The notes under the pieces: generated by a model
What the model saw: only the letters and a program-made list of their open reading frames with translations
Told to the model about the DNA's origin: nothing
The model's database searches: none
In this document: piece by piece, positions 16,981-25,168 of the stretch
Numbering within the stretch: position 1 is the stretch's first letter
Layout: the number at the start of each line of letters is the position of its first letter
Position numbers and translations under genes: made by a program
Source: Paracoccus sp. MA
Lineage (GTDB): Bacteria; Pseudomonadota; Alphaproteobacteria; Rhodobacterales; Rhodobacteraceae
Direction of reading: 5' to 3'
Assembly (NCBI RefSeq): GCF_020990385.1
Contig: NZ_CP087597.1
Span: 1,139,001 to 1,203,000 of the forward strand
Length of the DNA: 64,000 nucleotides

Positions 16981-17553
16981 TCAGGGTTGCAAATTTGTTC
17001 CCAAACTCGCGCAATGCGATTTTTCCGGCTGCGGCAGGATGACACCCCCATCGGTGACGATCAGGTCCAGCGGCTGGTCGGTCGGCTCGGCGGGGATGGC
17101 GCGAATCTCCTGCACGGCATAGGCCAGCCCGATGGCCACGACCGGCGCCCCGGCGCGCAGCTGCGCCAGCGTCCGGTCGTAGAAGCCGCCGCCATAGCCC
17201 AGCCGATGGCCCGCCCGGTCGAAGCCGGCCAGCGGCACGATCAGCACCTCGGGGCGCAGCACCGGCGAATCGGCCGGCGGGTGGCTGGTGCCGAATCGCC
17301 CGGGTTCAAGCCGCCCGTCCCAGGCACGGAATTCCAGCGGCTGCGCCGGCCCGATCACCACCGGCAGGCAGACCGGGCCGTCATGGATCGCCATGGCCGG
17401 GTGCGGATCGGCCTCGCCGCGCATCGGCCAGTAGCCGGCGAGCACCTTGCCGCGATGCGGTGCCAGCGCCGCCGTCAGGTTCCGGGTCAGCGCGGCATCG
17501 TCGCCGCCCTGCACCCGCGCCACCAGCGCCTGCTGCCGCAAGGCGGCCTTCAT
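16981..17553 (-). CDS. 5-formyltetrahydrofolate cyclo-ligase
   Basis: 190-aa enzyme converting 5-formyl-THF to 5,10-methenyl-THF with ATP, returning stored folate to one-carbon metabolism. The signature GYGGGFYDRTLAQL, preceded by LIVPLAGFDRAGHRLG, is diagnostic, and VLAGYWPMRGEADP and IGLAYAVQEI are typical. The start lies in the ATGA overlap with the mgtE stop, so translation is coupled to the Mg transporter; the enzyme itself needs Mg-ATP, which makes the pairing plausible, although direct functional linkage is inference. Confidence 0.93.
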   Translation of the reverse strand: MKAALRQQALVARVQGGDDAALTRNLTAALAPHRGKVLAGYWPMRGEADPHPAMAIHDGPVCLPVVIGPAQPLEFRAWDGRLEPGRFGTSHPPADSPVLRPEVLIVPLAGFDRAGHRLGYGGGFYDRTLAQLRAGAPVVAIGLAYAVQEIRAIPAEPTDQPLDLIVTDGGVILPQPEKSHCASLGTNLQP

Positions 17554-18935
17554 ATCAGGATCCACGTCGCCAGCCCCAGAAATGCAAAGAATCCCATCAT
17601 GTCGGTCATGGTGGTGACGAATGTTCCGGATGCCAGTGCCGGATCCAGTCCCAGCTTGCTCAGGCCCAGCGGCACCAGCACCCCGCCCATGGCCGCAACG
17701 ATCTGGTTGGCGATCATCGCCATGCCCAGCACCAGACCGATCTGCAGATTGCCCAGGATGAACGTTCCGGCCAGGGTCAGCAGCACGGCCAGTCCCAACC
17801 CGTTCAGCAGCCCCGCCACCAGCTCGCGCAAGATCACGCGGCGGGCATTGGCCCTGGTCAGCTCGCGCGTGGCCAGCGCCCGCACCGCCACGGCCAGCGA
17901 CTGCGTGCCGGCGATGCCGCCGGTCGAGGCGACGATGGGCATCAGCGCCGCCAAAATCACAAGCTGCGCCAGCGTGGATTCGAAGCGCGAGATCACCAGC
18001 GCGGAAAGCGAGGCGGTGCAAAGGTTGATCACCAGCCAGGGCAGCCGCTGGCGCGCGGTCTGCAAGGGACCGTCCGAAACATGGCTCTCGTCCGAGACGC
18101 GGGCCATGCGCAGAAAGTCCTCCTCATGCTCCTCGTCCAGCACGGACATGGCGTCGTCGATGGTGATGACCCCGACCAGCCGGTCGTCGTCGTCCACGAC
18201 CGGGGCCGAGATCAGGTGATACTTGTTGAAGGCATAGGCCACGTCGCCCTCGTCCTGGCGGGCCGAGATGGTGCGGAAGCTGTCCTCGGCGATGTCGCGC
18301 AGGGGCACATGGCGGCGCGAGGCCAGCAGCTTGCCCAGCGTGACATAGCCGGTCGGGTGGCGGCGCGGATCGACCAGCACGACGTGATAGAACTGGTCGG
18401 GCAGCCATTCCTCGGCACGCAGGAAGTCGATGGTCTCGCCCACGGTCCAGTGCTCGGGCGCCGTGACCACCTCGGACTGCATGAGGCGGCCGGCCGAATA
18501 TTCCGGCCAGGTCAGCGAGCGTTCGACGGCGGCCCGGTCGGATTCGTCCAGCGCCGCCAGGATCGCCTGCTGCTCGGGCGCCTCCATATCCTCGATCAGG
18601 TCGACGACGTCGTCGCTGTCCATCTCGCGCACGGCTTCGGCCACCACCTCGTGCGGCAGCTGCTCGATCACCTCCTCGCGGATGGATTCGTCGATCTCGG
18701 ACAGGATCTCGCCGTCGATCTCGCCGGAATAGAGCTGCAGGAACTCGCGCCGCCGGGCCGGAGTCAGCTGCTCGATCAGGTCGGCGATATCGGCGGCGTG
18801 CATCGGTTCGAGCAGCCCGTCCAGCGCCGGGCCGTCGGCCTCGTCTATGGCCCTGTTGATCGCGTCGATATCCCGCCGGCTCAGCTGGAAATCGGCTTCC
18901 GAGGTCTCGGTCTCGGCGTCGCGCGGCTCGGTCAT
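17550..18935 (-). CDS. mgtE: MgtE-family magnesium transporter
   Basis: 461-aa magnesium channel/transporter. The N-terminal cytoplasmic superhelical domain (about residues 25-150, HAADIADLIEQLTPARRREFLQLY...) and two CBS domains (about 160-280, with VLVDPRRHPTGYVTLGKLL and DDRLVGVITIDDAMSVL) act as the magnesium sensor. The C-terminal half has five membrane segments, with the TGGIAGTQSLAVAVRALA pore helix motif and a final VTTMTDMMGFFAFLGLATW. GAGGAG precedes the ATG. The stop overlaps the 5-FCL start. Confidence 0.95.
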   Translation of the reverse strand: MTEPRDAETETSEADFQLSRRDIDAINRAIDEADGPALDGLLEPMHAADIADLIEQLTPARRREFLQLYSGEIDGEILSEIDESIREEVIEQLPHEVVAEAVREMDSDDVVDLIEDMEAPEQQAILAALDESDRAAVERSLTWPEYSAGRLMQSEVVTAPEHWTVGETIDFLRAEEWLPDQFYHVVLVDPRRHPTGYVTLGKLLASRRHVPLRDIAEDSFRTISARQDEGDVAYAFNKYHLISAPVVDDDDRLVGVITIDDAMSVLDEEHEEDFLRMARVSDESHVSDGPLQTARQRLPWLVINLCTASLSALVISRFESTLAQLVILAALMPIVASTGGIAGTQSLAVAVRALATRELTRANARRVILRELVAGLLNGLGLAVLLTLAGTFILGNLQIGLVLGMAMIANQIVAAMGGVLVPLGLSKLGLDPALASGTFVTTMTDMMGFFAFLGLATWILI

Positions 18936-19002
18936 CGGCAGGCTCCTCTCGGAGTTCGGGGCTGGACGGTTAGCGGCACCATAGGGGCCTTGCGGACGGG
19001 CC

Positions 19003-19818
19003 TCAATCGCCCTTCAGAAGCGTTAGCGCCTCAGCGTGCAATTCCTGTGAACCCGCGGCGAGGATGGTGCCGCCGCCATGCGCGGGACCGCCCTGCCAGT
19101 CGGTCACCACGCCGCCCGCCGCCTGCACCACCGCTATCGGCGCGACCACGTCATAGGGCTGCAACCCCGCCTCGATCACCAGATCGACATGGCCGGCGGC
19201 AAGCAGCGCATAGGCGTAGCAGTCCAGCCCGTGGCGGACCAGCCGCGCCCGGGCCGCGACCCGCGAAAAGGCGGCGTGCTCGGCGGGGCTGCCGACCTCG
19301 GGATAGGTGGTCATCAGCGTGGCCTGGGCCAGAGCGACGCCCTGCCGCGCCCGAAGCGGCACCGTCCCCGCGCGCGAGATCAGCCGGGCATGGCCCAGCC
19401 CGCCCTCGAAACGCTCGTCCAGATGCGGCTGATCGACGATGCCGTAGATCGGCCCCCGCGCGTCGCTGACCCCGATCAGCACGCCCCAGCTCGGCGCCCC
19501 CGCCATGAAGGCGCGGGTGCCGTCGATGGGATCAAGAACCCAGCTCAGGCCGCTTTGTCCGTTCTGGACACCGTATTCCTCGCCCAGGATGCCATCCTCG
19601 GGGCGCTCGGCGGCCAGGATGGCGCGCATGGCGCGCTCGCTGGCCCGGTCGGCTTCGGTCACCGGGTCGAAGCCGGTGGCGGATTTGTTGTCGGGCCGCA
19701 GCGCCGGGCTGCGGAACAGGCTCAGCGTCTCGACGCGCGCGGCATCGGCCAGGCGATGCGCCACGGCCACGATCCGCTCAGCCTCCTCGACGGGAATGGT
19801 CTTGTTCGCGCTTGTCAT
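19003..19818 (-). CDS. hisN: inositol-monophosphatase family phosphatase, probably histidinol-phosphatase
   Basis: 271-aa Mg-dependent phosphatase. The metal-binding motifs are DPVTEADRASE, GEEYG and WVLDPIDGTRAFMAGAPSWG; the DGTRAF form (rather than DGTTNF) is typical of HisN-type histidinol-phosphatases, which perform the penultimate step of histidine synthesis, over inositol monophosphatases. The C-terminal LQPYDVVAPIAVVQAAGGVVTDWQG supplies the last Asp. I chose ATG 19818 (MTSANKTIP); the upstream in-frame extension is not typical. No other his genes are in the window. Confidence 0.88.
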   Translation of the reverse strand: MTSANKTIPVEEAERIVAVAHRLADAARVETLSLFRSPALRPDNKSATGFDPVTEADRASERAMRAILAAERPEDGILGEEYGVQNGQSGLSWVLDPIDGTRAFMAGAPSWGVLIGVSDARGPIYGIVDQPHLDERFEGGLGHARLISRAGTVPLRARQGVALAQATLMTTYPEVGSPAEHAAFSRVAARARLVRHGLDCYAYALLAAGHVDLVIEAGLQPYDVVAPIAVVQAAGGVVTDWQGGPAHGGGTILAAGSQELHAEALTLLKGD

Positions 19819-19902
19819 CGCCTGCCCCCGCAGTTCTGCCTCGGGCGCAGGTTTAGCCGCTGCGTCCCGCAAGCGAAAGCCTGGGAACGGCGGCGGTCCG
19901 GC

Positions 19903-20262
19903 TCAGGCCGCGTCCGAAAGCACGCGGGCCAGTTCGAAGATCTGGCGCCGCTGGGCCTCGGGCATGGCGTAATAGGCGCGGACCAGCTGCAGCGCCTCCT
20001 TGTCGGCAAGGATGTCGCCCTCGACCGTGTTCTGCACATGGCCGTCCTCGAGCCCCTCGAAGAAGAAGCTGACGGGCACATCCACCGCCTGCGCGATGTC
20101 CCAAAGCCGCGAAGCCGAGACGCGGTTCATCCCGGTCTCGTATTTCTGGATCTGCTGGAACTTGATCCCGACCTTCTCGGCAAGCTGCTGCTGCGTCATG
20201 CCGATCATCCATCGGCGATGACGGATCCGCTTTCCGACATGGACATCCACGTTATGTTTCAT
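19903..20262 (-). CDS. XRE-family transcriptional regulator
   Basis: 119-aa regulator with an N-terminal Cro/C1-type helix-turn-helix (VGKRIRHRRWMIGMTQQQLAEKVGIKFQQIQKYETGMNRVSASRL, about residues 9-65). The C-terminal dimerisation part VPVSFFFEGLEDGH and the final QRRQIFELARVL are common to a large group of Rhodobacterales/Rhizobiales SinR-like regulators. GAGG lies upstream of ATG 20262. It is divergent from a quinone oxidoreductase gene, and an inverted repeat overlaps its likely promoter, suggesting autoregulation. Confidence 0.9.
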   Translation of the reverse strand: MKHNVDVHVGKRIRHRRWMIGMTQQQLAEKVGIKFQQIQKYETGMNRVSASRLWDIAQAVDVPVSFFFEGLEDGHVQNTVEGDILADKEALQLVRAYYAMPEAQRRQIFELARVLSDAA

Positions 20263-20320
20263 GGTAACACCTCACTCAATCTAAACGGGCGCTACACCAG
20301 ATTGACGCAATTTTCGAGCT

Positions 20321-20350
20321 TGATAATGCCCACTTGTCCAAAAAGACAAG
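20321..20350 (-). promoter_or_regulatory. promoter of the XRE gene with overlapping inverted repeat
   Basis: On the minus strand TTGTCT (20349-20344), a 17-nt spacer and TTATCA (20326-20321) make a good sigma-70-type promoter for the XRE gene starting at 20262. The inverted repeat CTTGTC / GACAAG (20333-20338 and 20345-20350, 6-nt spacer CAAAAA) covers the -35 hexamer and is a plausible operator. Confidence 0.5.
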
Positions 20351-20440
20351 CGATTACAGGCCCTGAAAAAGGCTGGCCGAACCCGCGGGAAACATGGAAG
20401 AAAGCGGCGCAGCCGGCGCGGCGGCAGGGCAGGAGGAATC

Positions 20441-21409
20441 ATGCAGACGACCTGGAAAATGATGCAAATCAAGGAAATGTCCGGCTCTCCCGTAGCGGGT
20501 GAACTGGCGCTGGCCCAGCCCGCCCCCGGCGAGGTGCTGGTCAGGCTGCGGGCGGCTGCGCTGAATTTCGCCGATCTGCTGATGACCCGGGGGCGCTATC
20601 AGGAAACCCCGCCCCTGCCCTTCATTCCCGGGCTGGAGGGCGCGGGCGAGGTGCTGGCCGCCGGCCCCGGCGTGGCGCTGGCGCCGGGCACGCGCGTCGT
20701 GGTCCAAAGCCAGGGCACCATGGCCGAGGCCAACCTGTTTCCCGCCGAGTGCTGCCACCCGATTCCCGATGCGATGCGCTATGAGGAGGCGGCCGGTTTC
20801 CTGATCGCCTACGGCACCAGCCATTTCGCGCTGACGCTGCGCGCCGGACTGCGCCCCGGCGAGACGCTGGCGGTCCTGGGCGCGGCGGGCGGCGTCGGGC
20901 TGACGGCGGTCGAGATCGGGGCCGCGCTCGGCGCGCGGGTGATCGCCGTGGCGCGCGGCGCCGAAAAGCTGGCGGTGGCGCGGGCGGCGGGGGCCGCGGA
21001 ATGCATCGACAGCGACACCTGCCCCGACCTGCGCGCCGCGCTGCGCGATCTGGGCGGCGTCGACGTGGTCTACGACCCGGTGGGCGACGCGCCGGGCGAG
21101 GCCGCCTTCGGCGCCCTGCGCCCCGGCGGGCGTTTCCTGGTCATCGGCTTTGCCGGCGGCAAGCCCCCGGCCCTGCCGCTGAACCATGCCCTGGTCAAGA
21201 ACATCGCCGTCCACGGCTTCTATTGGGGCGGCTATCGCAAGCTCGACCCCGCGCTGCTGCGCCAGGACATCGCCGCGCTCTTCGCGCTCTACAGTGCCGG
21301 CCGCCTGCGGCCGCATGTCGGCGCGACCCTGCCGCTGGAACGGCTGGCCGAGGGGTATGAACTGCTGGAAAGCCGGCGTTCGACGGGCAAGGTGATCGTT
21401 AGCATCTGA
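20441..21409 (+). CDS. NADPH:quinone oxidoreductase family zinc-less alcohol dehydrogenase
   Basis: 322-aa medium-chain dehydrogenase/reductase of the quinone-oxidoreductase (Qor) branch, lacking zinc ligands. The GroES-like N-terminal domain (APGEVLVRLRAAALNFADLLMTRGRYQ, PFIPGLEGAGEVLAAG) and Rossmann domain (VLGAAGGVGLTAVEIGAALGARVIAVAR) are clear. AGGAGGAATC precedes the ATG, which is strong translation context. The physiological substrate is not evident. It is divergent from an XRE regulator that may control it. Confidence 0.9.
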   Translation: MQTTWKMMQIKEMSGSPVAGELALAQPAPGEVLVRLRAAALNFADLLMTRGRYQETPPLPFIPGLEGAGEVLAAGPGVALAPGTRVVVQSQGTMAEANLFPAECCHPIPDAMRYEEAAGFLIAYGTSHFALTLRAGLRPGETLAVLGAAGGVGLTAVEIGAALGARVIAVARGAEKLAVARAAGAAECIDSDTCPDLRAALRDLGGVDVVYDPVGDAPGEAAFGALRPGGRFLVIGFAGGKPPALPLNHALVKNIAVHGFYWGGYRKLDPALLRQDIAALFALYSAGRLRPHVGATLPLERLAEGYELLESRRSTGKVIVSI

Positions 21410-21531
21410 AATTTTCGTCAAATGCCCCCGAAACCTCTCCCCGCGCATTGAAAAATCTGCATCCTTCGCCAATATCTGCGTGGATGGTGGGCCATCCGGG
21501 CCGCACCGCGATTTTCGACCGGGGAGAACCT

Positions 21532-22302
21532 ATGCAAGACTACAATTCGATCCGCACGGCCGGGACCGCGACGCGCTCGGCTGCCGTGGATGAGGGCCTG
21601 CGCGCCTATATGAACAAGGTCTATGGCCTGATGGCCGTGGGCATGCTGGTCACCGCCGGCACCGCCTGGGGGATGGCCGGGCTGACCCTGTCCGACACGC
21701 CCACGCAATGGGCGCTCGGCAACGGCCATTACCTGACCGAATTCGGCAAGACGCTGTATCTGTCGCCGGTGAAATGGCTGGTGATGTTCGCGCCGCTGGT
21801 CATGGTCTTTGCCTTCGGCGCCGCGCTGAGCCGCCTGTCGGTGCAGGGCGCGACGACGCTGTTCTATGCCTTCGCCGCGGTGATGGGCATCTCGATCAGC
21901 TGGATCTTCGCCGCCTATACCTCGTTCTCGATCGTGCAGACCTTCCTGATCACCGCGATCGCCTTCGCCGGGCTGTCGCTTTACGGCTACACGACCAAGC
22001 GCGACCTGTCGGGGATGGGCACCTTCCTGATGATGGGCCTGATCGGCCTGATCGTCGCCATGATCGTGAACCTGTTCCTGCAGTCCAGCGCCATGCAGTT
22101 CGCCATCTCGGCGATCGGCGTGCTGATCTTTGCTGGCCTGACCGCCTATGACACGCAGAACATCAAGAACACCTATCTGCAGCTGGCGAATTCGGACCGC
22201 GACTTCCTCGGCAAGGCCGCGATCATGGGCGCGCTGCAGCTCTATCTGGACTTCCTGAACCTGTTCATGTTCCTGCTGCAGTTCCTCGGCAATCGCGAAT
22301 AA
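21532..22302 (+). CDS. Bax inhibitor-1/YccA family membrane protein
   Basis: 256-aa integral inner-membrane protein of the BI-1 (TMBIM, YbhL/YccA) family with about seven membrane helices (for example VYGLMAVGMLVTAGTAWGMAG, WLVMFAPLVMVFAFGAAL, FAAVMGISISWIFAAYT, TFLMMGLIGLIVAMIVNLFL). The conserved LTAYDTQNIKN near the C-terminus holds the di-aspartyl-sensor-type Asp. Family members leak calcium or modulate FtsH; the role here is unknown. Start 21532 (MQDYNSIRT) has GGGGAG upstream; the longer frame from 21448 adds a non-conserved stretch. A terminator follows at 22327. Confidence 0.92.
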   Translation: MQDYNSIRTAGTATRSAAVDEGLRAYMNKVYGLMAVGMLVTAGTAWGMAGLTLSDTPTQWALGNGHYLTEFGKTLYLSPVKWLVMFAPLVMVFAFGAALSRLSVQGATTLFYAFAAVMGISISWIFAAYTSFSIVQTFLITAIAFAGLSLYGYTTKRDLSGMGTFLMMGLIGLIVAMIVNLFLQSSAMQFAISAIGVLIFAGLTAYDTQNIKNTYLQLANSDRDFLGKAAIMGALQLYLDFLNLFMFLLQFLGNRE

Positions 22303-22747
22303 TCGCAGCCGACAGGACCTATCGCGAGGGCCGGGCATTCGCCCGGCCCTTTCGTTTTTCGGCCCCCAGCCCCGCCGCATTTGCGCCACAGCCGCAGGCC
22401 GTGCGCAATCTTTTCGACATAACGCCGGAAAGAGGCCGCGAACAATTTCCCTGACAATTCATCGATATCGCCCCCGCAGGCTCGTTAACCATTATGAATT
22501 TACTAGATTTTTAACCGAACGGTTCAGTTTTTCCCCTTGCGATAAAATCGCCATATTCTAGACAAATTGATGTCGGCGTCCTGTTGACCCGATACTGCGC
22601 GTCGCGCCTCCTGACAGGCTTGTCCGGCCAATTTCGGCTGGAACGTCGATTTCGGCGAAGGATCTCGCTTGCCCGGCAGCCAGACGCGCGAGGCAACCGA
22701 TTACGCGGCCCCGGGAACGGGCGCGTATCTGAATAGCGAGTGTTGAT
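22303..22747. other. 445-nt intergenic region upstream of the Hint gene
   Basis: After a terminator at 22327-22359 comes GC-rich spacer, then an AT-rich tract (about 22440-22570) that probably carries promoter elements of the Hint-domain gene. TTAACCAT (22485-22492) equals the half-site reported for CtrA, and a second TTAACC follows at 22511. No gene was recognised. Confidence 0.4.
22327..22359 (+). terminator. intrinsic terminator after the BI-1 gene
   Basis: AGGGCCGGGC / GCCCGGCCCT 10-bp stem with ATTC loop (22327-22350) followed by TTCGTTTTT. It lies 24 nt after the stop codon. Confidence 0.85.
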
Positions 22748-23941
22748 ATGTCTTTTAAGCATGGCGGCCACGGTCATCATTGCGGCCCGACCGGCCCCGA
22801 CTGCGAAAACATGATCTATCTCGGCAAGCTGCCCGATATGGATCCCAATGAATTTTCCCCCGGCGCCGAAAAGGCTAGCAGCACCCTTGGCGGCAAGAGC
22901 TTCGGCTCGCAGACCGACCCGCTGGCGCGCAACCTGGTCGAGGTCAGCGCCGTCGACGTCAACCGCGACGGCGTCATCCGCACCAATGACGGCCCCTTCG
23001 GCTTTCTGTCGGAGCCGATCCGCCATGACGCGGATGGCGACGGCAACGTCTCGAGCTACAAGGTCGATTCGACCTTCATCGTCAAGAACACCGCAGTGAC
23101 CTTCCGCAACCCGGACGGCAGCTACGAGACGCTGCACCTGCCGGTCCGCATCATGCAGGATTCGGCCGGCCACACCTTCCTGATGCCGCCGCCCAAGGGC
23201 GCGTCGGCGGCCGAGGTCGAGGCGCTGACCACCCGGCCCATCGTCTCGGTCAACTTCCCCAGCAAGTCGAGCAATTACGACCTGTGCTATGACGGCATCT
23301 TCGTCGACCGGCATTGCTTCCCCTGCTTTGCCCGCGGCACGCTGATCGAGACCGAGCACGGCCCGCTTCCGGTCGAGGAACTGCGGCCCGGCATGCTGGT
23401 GATGACCCGCGACCACGGGCTGCAGCCGGTGCGCTGGGTCGGCTCGCGCGTGGTGGGCAGCCGCATGCTGGAGACCAGCCCGAACCTGCGCCCGATCCGC
23501 ATCTCGGCCGGCGCGCTCGGACAGGGTCTGCCCGGGCGCGACCTGATCGTCTCGCCCCAGCATCGCATCCTGGTGCGCTCGAAGATCGCGCAGAAGATGT
23601 TCGGCGCCGCCGAGGTTCTGGTCGCCGCCAAGCAGCTTCTGCAGATCGACGGCATCGACATTGCCCAGGAGATCGAGGCGGTGGAATATTTCCACTTCCT
23701 TTTCGACCGGCACGAGATCGTGCTGTCCGAAGGCGCCGAGACCGAGTCGCTTTACACCGGCCCCGAGGCGCTGAAATCCGTCGGCCGCGAGGCCCAGGCC
23801 GAGATCTTCGCGCTGTTCCCGGAGCTGCGCGACCGGGCCGAGGACGACCTGCCGCAGGGCGCGCGCCTGCTGGCCTCGGGACGGATGGGCCGCAAGCTGG
23901 CGGTGCGCCACGCCCAGCATCACAAGGCCCTGGTGCAGTAA
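22748..23941 (+). CDS. Hint-domain (hedgehog/intein-like) protein
   Basis: 397-aa protein with a C-terminal Hint domain (Hint_2 type, about residues 190-345). It begins at Cys193 in FPCFARGTLIETEHGPLPVEELRPGMLVMTRDHGLQPVRWVGSR and includes DLIVSPQHRILVRS and VEYFHFLFDRHEIVLSEGAETESLYTG. In hedgehog and intein relatives the first Cys attacks its own peptide bond; a C-terminal splice junction (HN + Cys/Ser/Thr) is absent, so cleavage rather than splicing would be expected. The N-terminal 190 residues contain a His-rich start and two Asp-rich, calcium-site-like loops (DVNRDGVIRTNDG, HDADGDGN). No signal peptide is visible. Such proteins are multiplied in Rhodobacteraceae and often secreted; function is unknown. 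Confidence 0.88.
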   Translation: MSFKHGGHGHHCGPTGPDCENMIYLGKLPDMDPNEFSPGAEKASSTLGGKSFGSQTDPLARNLVEVSAVDVNRDGVIRTNDGPFGFLSEPIRHDADGDGNVSSYKVDSTFIVKNTAVTFRNPDGSYETLHLPVRIMQDSAGHTFLMPPPKGASAAEVEALTTRPIVSVNFPSKSSNYDLCYDGIFVDRHCFPCFARGTLIETEHGPLPVEELRPGMLVMTRDHGLQPVRWVGSRVVGSRMLETSPNLRPIRISAGALGQGLPGRDLIVSPQHRILVRSKIAQKMFGAAEVLVAAKQLLQIDGIDIAQEIEAVEYFHFLFDRHEIVLSEGAETESLYTGPEALKSVGREAQAEIFALFPELRDRAEDDLPQGARLLASGRMGRKLAVRHAQHHKALVQ

Positions 23942-23968
23942 GCGCCGGGCCAGCCGCAAGGCACCTGG

Positions 23969-23993
23969 GGCCGGCCATTGGCCGGCCTTTTTT
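23969..23993 (+). terminator. intrinsic terminator after the Hint gene
   Basis: GGCCGGCC, loop ATT, GGCCGGCC (23969-23987) followed by six T, 27 nt after the stop. Confidence 0.88.
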
Positions 23994-24286
23994 CTGGCCC
24001 CCGCCGCCCCCGGACGGCGATCCTGCGCCGGCGAAGGCCGGCTGCCGGGCTTCGGTCGCCTATCCGGCAGCCGGGCCTGATGCTGCCGCGCCCGCTGCTG
24101 CCCGCCAAACGCCGCCGCGGCGAGACGGCGACACCGCCTTATGATGCCGGCTGGCTGTGGAAGGGAAGGCCGCGGCATCCGCTCCGGCGTGACGCCCGGA
24201 AGGCAGCGGAGCAGAGCGGCCTGATACGAGCCCGCTTTATAGGAAAGCCGGCCGCTGCATGTCGGCCCAAAGCGTCATGATGCCAT
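23994..24286. other. GC-rich spacer before tRNA-Arg, nothing recognised
   Basis: About 290 nt between the Hint terminator and the 3' end of tRNA-Arg. It reads open in several frames because of high GC, but no product looks conserved and I see no RNA motif. Confidence 0.4.
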
Positions 24287-24363
24287 TGGCGGGCCCGGAA
24301 GGGCTCGAACCCTCAACCTTGGACTTAGAAGGTCCCTGCTCTATCCAGTTGAGCTACGGGCCC
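24287..24363 (-). tRNA. tRNA-Arg (anticodon UCU)
   Basis: Read on minus from 24363: acceptor stem GGGCCCG pairs with CGGGCCC, D arm with GCTCAACTGGATAGAGC, anticodon stem-loop GGACCTTCTAAGTCC (anticodon TCT), T arm GAGGGTTCGAGCCCTT, discriminator G and an encoded CCA at 24289-24287. All four stems close, so the gene looks functional. It reads AGA (and perhaps AGG) arginine codons, which are rare in this high-GC genome. Confidence 0.97.
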
Positions 24364-24407
24364 GCACGGCGGCAGTCATGGCGCAGGATGGCGGCTGAAT
24401 CAACCGT

Positions 24408-24890
24408 TCAATCCGAACCGCCCAGGCCAATCGTCATGTAGACGCTGTTCGGATCGTGCCGGTAATCGCCGAAGGGCGGGCATTCGACGAAACCCGCCCG
24501 CAAGTAAAGCCCGCGCGCGGCGATGAAGGTCGGCTGCACCCCGGTCTCAAGGCTCAGCCGCGCCATCCCCTCGGACCGGGCATGGTCGATCAGCGCCTGA
24601 AGCATACAGCGGGAATGGCCGCGGCCGCGGGCCTCGGCCAGCACATGCATGGACTTGATCTCGCCATGATCGGCGGCGATGCGCTTGACCGCGCCCATGC
24701 CCAGGGGCACGCCGCCCTCGCGCAGCACGAAGAAGGCGATCTCGGGCGTGTCGAGCGCGGCGCGCGGCAGCATGTGGATTGATTCCGGCGGCGTGTCGGC
24801 ATGCATGTCGGCAGTATGGCGCTGAAAAAGCAGCGCCAGATCCCCGCCCAAGGGGCTTTCCCGCCTGATCACCAGATCCCCGCCATCCAT
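24408..24890 (-). CDS. GNAT family N-acetyltransferase
   Basis: 160-aa acetyl-CoA-dependent acetyltransferase. The fold is evident from LRRESPLG-type N-terminal strand, GMGAVKRIAADHGEIKSMHVLAEARGRGHSRCMLQALIDHA (motif A with the R/Q-x-x-G-x-G/A-like ARGRGHS pyrophosphate loop), LSLETGVQPTFIAARGLYLRAGF and the terminal YMTI. The HADTPPESIHML segment resembles the YsnE-type subgroup. Substrate unknown. It ends 45 nt from the tRNA-Arg start, in the same direction. Confidence 0.88.
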   Translation of the reverse strand: MDGGDLVIRRESPLGGDLALLFQRHTADMHADTPPESIHMLPRAALDTPEIAFFVLREGGVPLGMGAVKRIAADHGEIKSMHVLAEARGRGHSRCMLQALIDHARSEGMARLSLETGVQPTFIAARGLYLRAGFVECPPFGDYRHDPNSVYMTIGLGGSD

Positions 24891-25168
24891 CGTCCGCCGT
24901 CCTTTCCGCCTGCGCGCCGGACCCTAGCAGCGGCCCGCGGGATTGCGAAGCCCCGCGCCGCAGGGCGGCATGAAAAATAAGGAAGAATGCGCTTGCGCGC
25001 CTGCCCCGGCCCGGACGGTTTCCGCCCGGGGCCCGGCGGGCCGGGAACAGCGGTCCTCCGCCCGGCCGGGCTTGGGAAAACATTCGCCGCCCGCCCATGC
25101 GCCAGAGGCCCGGCCGCCTTGCCGGGCCCCGGCCGGCCCGTTACCTCTGGCCCGAAAACGGAGGCGCC

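Noticed and set aside
13157..17122. 1321-codon plus-strand open frame
   Set aside because: It is the antisense shadow of nrdJ, whose minus-strand product has clear family motifs throughout.
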